Assembly (NCBI GenBank): GCA_021129915.1
Contig: JAJOKI010000116.1
Location: 1-8,476 of the forward strand
Origin: Methanocellales archaeon
GTDB taxonomy: Archaea; Halobacteriota; UBA148; JAJOKI01
Length of the DNA: 8,476 bases
Reading direction: 5' to 3'
Positions 6,028-8,476 of this stretch are shown here, one piece after another; position 1 is the first letter of the stretch, and each line of letters starts with the position of its first letter. Both the position numbers and the translations under genes were made by a program. Below the pieces are notes generated by a model, which did no database searches, was not told where the DNA came from, and was given only the letters and a program-made list of their open reading frames with translations.

Positions 6028-6762
6028 TTATAATTCAAAACTCATCTCATCGTATCCCAGCGGCCATTTCTTGGCTGCGATATCATGCGGTCCAAAGGAG
6101 TGGCTCAGATGAGTTAAAACAATGCGACCGGCGTTCAGTTCCCTGCCCAGTGCAAGCGCCTGAACGGCGTTCATGTGCTTTTTGAGTCCGAACGTGGGGG
6201 CAAGTGCATCAGCGATCAATAAATCTGCATTGGACATGATTTTCAGGCTTTTCTCCGGAATGTTTTTTGCTGTATCGCCTGTGATTACGAGCGTTTTATC
6301 ACCGTCCCGTACCCTAACCCCCACTGCATTATCCAATGGCGGATGTGACACTTTGAAGAGCATGAACTCCAGACCGATCAATGAAAATGTCTCGTACAAT
6401 GTCACGTCGTGCCGCTGATAGCACATAAAATAGAAGGTCTTTAATATCTGGTCCAGTATTTCTTTTGTCCCATATATATTGACCTTTTTATGTATTCTGT
6501 AAAATTCCCCAAACCCTGCGTAGTGGTCGTAGTGGGAATGCGTCCAGATTACGCCATCGACATGAGAAACACCTGCTTTGAGTAACTGGTACCTCATATC
6601 TATACTGGTGTCAATCAGTACAGCTCCCTCTCCCTCGATCAGTATCGAAAAACGGGACCTTTTGCTTCGTCCCCCATTGAGGGCATCCATACATGCCGAA
6701 CAATCGCATCCAAGTGTTGGAGTGCCTACTGCATCGCCAGTTCCCAATAATGTTATCTTCAT
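6028..6762 (-). CDS. PhnP-like metallo-beta-lactamase-fold phosphodiesterase/hydrolase
   Basis: This is a metallo-beta-lactamase-fold hydrolase of about 244 residues. From the ATG at 6762 the landmarks are LLGTGDAVGTP (5-15), a GCDCSAC cysteine cluster (C19, C21, C24), the metal-binding THSHYDH (74-80), SHPPLDN (H140), the bridging aspartate in TGDTA (D163) and a late LTHLSH (H218, H221). The three-cysteine cluster with a late His recalls the extra structural zinc site of E. coli PhnP, a cyclic-phosphate phosphodiesterase of phosphonate breakdown, and related MBL enzymes. No phn gene is in the window, so the substrate here is unknown; a cyclic phosphodiester is the best guess. An ATG at 6777 in the same frame would add MDDYW; the 6762 start fits the family better. 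It lies upstream of aIF2 gamma and is divergent from mptE. Confidence 0.88.
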   Translation of the reverse strand: MKITLLGTGDAVGTPTLGCDCSACMDALNGGRSKRSRFSILIEGEGAVLIDTSIDMRYQLLKAGVSHVDGVIWTHSHYDHYAGFGEFYRIHKKVNIYGTKEILDQILKTFYFMCYQRHDVTLYETFSLIGLEFMLFKVSHPPLDNAVGVRVRDGDKTLVITGDTAKNIPEKSLKIMSNADLLIADALAPTFGLKKHMNAVQALALGRELNAGRIVLTHLSHSFGPHDIAAKKWPLGYDEMSFEL

Positions 6763-6784
6763 CCAATAATCATCCATGCCTGTT

Positions 6785-6818
6785 CGTCGCTATCTCTTTT
6801 GTTTGTTGTTATACTTCC
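6785..6818 (-). promoter_or_regulatory. Possible promoter of the PhnP-like hydrolase gene
   Basis: In the divergent region the minus strand contains AAGTATAACAAC (about 6807-6818), a weak TATA-like element. The normal spacing predicts a start near 6786, leaving a short leader to the ATG at 6777 or 6762. A second candidate, TTGATATGG (6820-6828), lies farther out. This is a visual assignment of low certainty. Confidence 0.25.
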
Positions 6819-6832
6819 CATATCAACCTTCC

Positions 6833-6876
6833 TAATGCGTCCCTCCAAAGATAACTTTATTACGCTTGGCGCATTA
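6833..6876. repeat. Spaced 7-base inverted repeat flanking the mptE promoter box
   Basis: TAATGCG at 6833-6839 is the exact reverse complement of CGCATTA at 6870-6876, with 30 bases between them; one further T-G wobble could extend the arms inward. The arms enclose the TATA-like box of mptE. The layout could suit an operator, but a 7-base match in 110 bases may be chance. Confidence 0.3.
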
Positions 6877-6887
6877 TTGGACAGTAA
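6852..6887 (+). promoter_or_regulatory. mptE: Probable mptE promoter giving a leaderless mRNA
   Basis: CTTTATTA at 6855-6862 is a TATA-like box, with the purine-rich CCAAAG just upstream at 6845-6850 where the TFB recognition element would be. A transcription start 25-27 bases downstream of the box centre falls at about 6884-6887, directly at the ATG (6888). No Shine-Dalgarno sequence precedes that ATG (ACAGTAA). Both facts fit a leaderless transcript, which is common in archaea. Confidence 0.4.
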
Positions 6888-7514
6888 ATGGACTTAGAGG
6901 ACTTTGAACTGATATATCAGGAGATTCTAAGGGACTTTGGCTTTGACCGAAAGGAGGACGAGCGCTCAGCTAAGGTCTTATCTAAATTACTGGAGAATCG
7001 CGTTCCTATTATTCATAAGCTGAGCTCTTTGACCAAAGGGAAGCGCATCATCATCTGCGGAAATGCGCCATCCCTTCGAGAAGAGCTCCAATACATCGAC
7101 ATATCCAACCATCTTATCATGGCGGCAGATGGCGCAACTTCGGTACTTTTGGACCGCGCCATTCTTCCCGATATAGTTGTATCCGATCTGGATGGAGAGA
7201 TTGATGATATCATCAGCGCGGATCGGCTCGGCGCGTTCATCGTGGTGCATGCGCACGGTGATAACATTCCGGTCATAAGAGAATACGTACCACAGTTGAA
7301 CAATGTCATTGGAAGTACACAGTCCAAGCCGATAAAAGACGTCCATAACTTCGGAGGATTCACCGATGGCGACCGATGTGTGTTTTTAGCGCACCATTTT
7401 GGCGCCAAAGGCGTTACTCTCATCGGTTTTGACTTTGAGGGCGATGATGTCGACAAGGTCAAGAGAAAGAAGCTCCAGTGGGCAAAGAGATTGATCAGGA
7501 TGTGTGAGTTTTAG
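6888..7514 (+). CDS. mptE: 6-hydroxymethyl-7,8-dihydropterin diphosphokinase, MptE type
   Basis: MptE transfers pyrophosphate from ATP to 6-hydroxymethyl-7,8-dihydropterin, giving the intermediate joined later to an arylamine in tetrahydromethanopterin (or folate) synthesis. It belongs to the archaeal family first shown by the Methanocaldococcus enzyme (former DUF115) and is unrelated to bacterial FolK. The 208 residues contain CGNAPSL (57-63), AADGA (79-83), VSDLDG (98-103), VHAHGDN (120-126), NFGGFTDGDR (154-163) and GFDFEG (180-185), the glycine- and acid-rich motifs of the family in the right order. The first 50 residues are a less conserved helical segment. It is the only plus-strand gene here, divergent from the hydrolase and convergent with the methyltransferase, so it is probably monocistronic with a leaderless start. 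Confidence 0.93.
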   Translation: MDLEDFELIYQEILRDFGFDRKEDERSAKVLSKLLENRVPIIHKLSSLTKGKRIIICGNAPSLREELQYIDISNHLIMAADGATSVLLDRAILPDIVVSDLDGEIDDIISADRLGAFIVVHAHGDNIPVIREYVPQLNNVIGSTQSKPIKDVHNFGGFTDGDRCVFLAHHFGAKGVTLIGFDFEGDDVDKVKRKKLQWAKRLIRMCEF

Positions 7515-7560
7515 GGAGACTAAGAATCTTTTGACTATCCTTTTCTTACCACCTAAGACG
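7515..7560 (+). terminator. mptE: Possible pyrimidine-rich terminator after mptE
   Basis: The 54 bases between the mptE stop and the convergent methyltransferase gene contain two T-rich runs on the plus strand, ATCTTTTG (about 7527-7534) and CCTTTTCTT (about 7539-7547), of the sort at which archaeal polymerases terminate. An imperfect GGGAGAC (7514-7520) to GTCTCACC (7560-7567) pairing with a one-base bulge could form a weak stem around them. No strong bacterial-style hairpin with a U tail is present. Confidence 0.3.
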
Positions 7561-7568
7561 TCTCACCT

Positions 7569-8476
7569 TTATTTGTTTATTATCTCTGTTATTTTCCTCT
7601 GTTTTTGTTTATCCAAGATTTCTTTAATCCGTTTTTCAGCTATCTTCACATATTCTTCTTCTACATCATAACCAACAAATTTACGATTTTCCATTAAAGA
7701 TGCTACTGCAACTGTTCCGCTACCAATAAATGGGTCAAGCACTACATCATTTTCAAAGGTATAGAGTTTTATACATCTTAACGGCAATTCAACAGGAAAT
7801 GGTGCAGGATGCCCTACTTTTTTTGCAGATTCGGCTCCAAAAGTCCAGACGCTTTTTGTTAGTTCCAAAAATTCATCCCTTGTCATAGTTGCTTTTCCAT
7901 TATTATGATTTTTTCTGGAGAAAATGTCTTTAGAAAAAACTAAGATATACTCATGGATGTCCCTTAAGACAGGATTCTTTGCTGACATCCAACTACCCCA
8001 TGCTGTTGATGGGCTTGCAGATGACGCCTTGTTCCAGATTATTTCACCCCGCATCAAAAAACCTATTTTTAGCATATCCGCTATTATAAATGTATGGAGG
8101 GGAATGTATGGTTTTCTTCCCAAGTTTGCGATATTAATACAAACTCTTCCACCAGAAACAAGAACTCTGTGAACTTCTTTCCACACTCTTGATAAAAAGT
8201 TTCTGTATTCCTGAAGAGAGAGATTTTCATCGTATTCTTTTCCAACATTGTATGGTGGCGAAGTTATCATTAAATGAACACTGTTATCTGGTAACTCTTT
8301 CATTTTTTCGCTGGATTTACAAAATATTTTATTAATATTTTCTTCAGGTATCTTATTTTCTACCAATTTTAGTTTTTTCTCTGTCGGCAATCCTTCATAT
8401 AACCTGCTCTTATAAAATTTTGAAGAATCATGGTTCATTCTACCTGATGAACCAAAAGCGCTCGTTTTTGTTCCGT
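7569..8476 (-). CDS. Site-specific DNA methyltransferase, beta class (N4-C or N6-A), 5' end outside window
   Basis: This is an S-adenosylmethionine-dependent DNA base methyltransferase. Counting from the ATG at 8438 (289 codons), the catalytic motif IV TSPPYN (59-64) comes before the SAM-binding motif DPFIGSGTVA (235-244), which defines the beta-class order; GYDVEEEY (256-263) and HPAPFP (210-215) are also present, with the target-recognition part between. SPPY is commoner in N4-cytosine enzymes and DPPY in N6-adenine enzymes, so m4C is favoured but not proven. The frame is open beyond 8438 to the edge, and the extra residues (TSAFGSSGR before MNHDSSKFY) read like the start of this family as I know it, so the true start is probably just outside. 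The gene is clearly A/T-richer, with many AAA, AAT and TTT-type codons, unlike its neighbours, which suggests transfer. No restriction gene is visible. Confidence 0.9.
   Translation of the reverse strand, partial: GTKTSAFGSSGRMNHDSSKFYKSRLYEGLPTEKKLKLVENKIPEENINKIFCKSSEKMKELPDNSVHLMITSPPYNVGKEYDENLSLQEYRNFLSRVWKEVHRVLVSGGRVCINIANLGRKPYIPLHTFIIADMLKIGFLMRGEIIWNKASSASPSTAWGSWMSAKNPVLRDIHEYILVFSKDIFSRKNHNNGKATMTRDEFLELTKSVWTFGAESAKKVGHPAPFPVELPLRCIKLYTFENDVVLDPFIGSGTVAVASLMENRKFVGYDVEEEYVKIAEKRIKEILDKQKQRKITEIINK
8431..8454. repeat. Perfect 8-base inverted repeat around the apparent methyltransferase ATG
   Basis: TGGTTCAT (8431-8438) and ATGAACCA (8447-8454) are exact reverse complements separated by 8 bases. 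On the coding strand the ATG at 8438-8436 starts the downstream arm and an AGGTAGA stretch sits in the loop. If the gene starts upstream of the window, this repeat is simply inside the coding sequence. Confidence 0.6.

Noticed and set aside
6778..6887. tRNA, small RNA or riboswitch in the divergent intergenic region
   Set aside because: At 110 bases it shows no cloverleaf, T-loop or other recognisable RNA motif; promoter elements for both flanking genes account for it.
7013..7462. Minus-strand open frame (149 codons) opposite mptE
   Set aside because: It has low-complexity Ser/Met-rich composition without domains, while the plus strand encodes the full set of MptE motifs.
1..8476. CRISPR array, insertion sequence or prophage remnant
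   Set aside because: No regularly spaced repeats, terminal inverted repeats with a transposase, or phage genes were found; apart from short promoter gaps, almost all of the window is intact coding sequence.

Overview
The window is a piece of an archaeal chromosome, most likely from a euryarchaeon with methanopterin-based C1 metabolism (a methanogen, a methane or alkane oxidiser, or a relative). The evidence is a run of strictly archaeal/eukaryotic-type information genes (aIF2 gamma, Rpo7, Spt4, S24e, S27ae, Kae1, Bud32), an archaeal GTP-dependent dephospho-CoA kinase, and an MptE-type pterin diphosphokinase. Placement near Methanosarcinales-like lineages is only an impression from motif wording. 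No RNA gene, CRISPR array, insertion sequence or prophage gene was seen.

Bases 1-6777 hold twelve genes, all on the minus strand, so they are transcribed from high to low coordinates. In order they are: a PhnP-like metallo-beta-lactamase hydrolase, aIF2 gamma, a PIN-domain protein, Rpo7, Spt4, GTP-dependent dephospho-CoA kinase, S24e, S27ae, Kae1, Bud32, XTP/dITP pyrophosphatase, and S15 (cut by the left edge). From Rpo7 to S15 the genes overlap or are separated by only a few bases, which points to one translationally coupled operon. It combines translation initiation, an RNA polymerase stalk subunit, an elongation factor, ribosomal proteins, the KEOPS tRNA-modifying pair, CoA synthesis and nucleotide-pool cleaning. 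The only larger gaps are in front of aIF2 gamma (68 bases) and Rpo7 (41 bases), where promoter-like A/T boxes can be seen.

Bases 6778-6887 form a divergent intergenic region between the hydrolase gene and mptE. The mptE gene (6888-7514, plus strand) makes the 6-hydroxymethyl-7,8-dihydropterin diphosphate used for methanopterin or folate-type cofactors. Its TATA-like box lies at the distance expected for a leaderless mRNA. A short pyrimidine-rich gap (7515-7568) separates it from a convergent gene.

Bases 7569-8476 encode a beta-class DNA methyltransferase on the minus strand. It is visibly A/T-richer than the rest and is the one accessory-looking gene. Its reading frame stays open to the right edge and the residues there look like family sequence, so its true start is probably outside the window.

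Most of the window is ordinary conserved archaeal chromosome, and no convincing new multi-gene system is present. The points most worth a second look are the missing N-terminus of S15, the kae1/bud32 junction that looks like a split fusion, the PhnP-like hydrolase without phosphonate genes, the mptE promoter layout, and a perfect inverted repeat around the apparent ATG of the methyltransferase.
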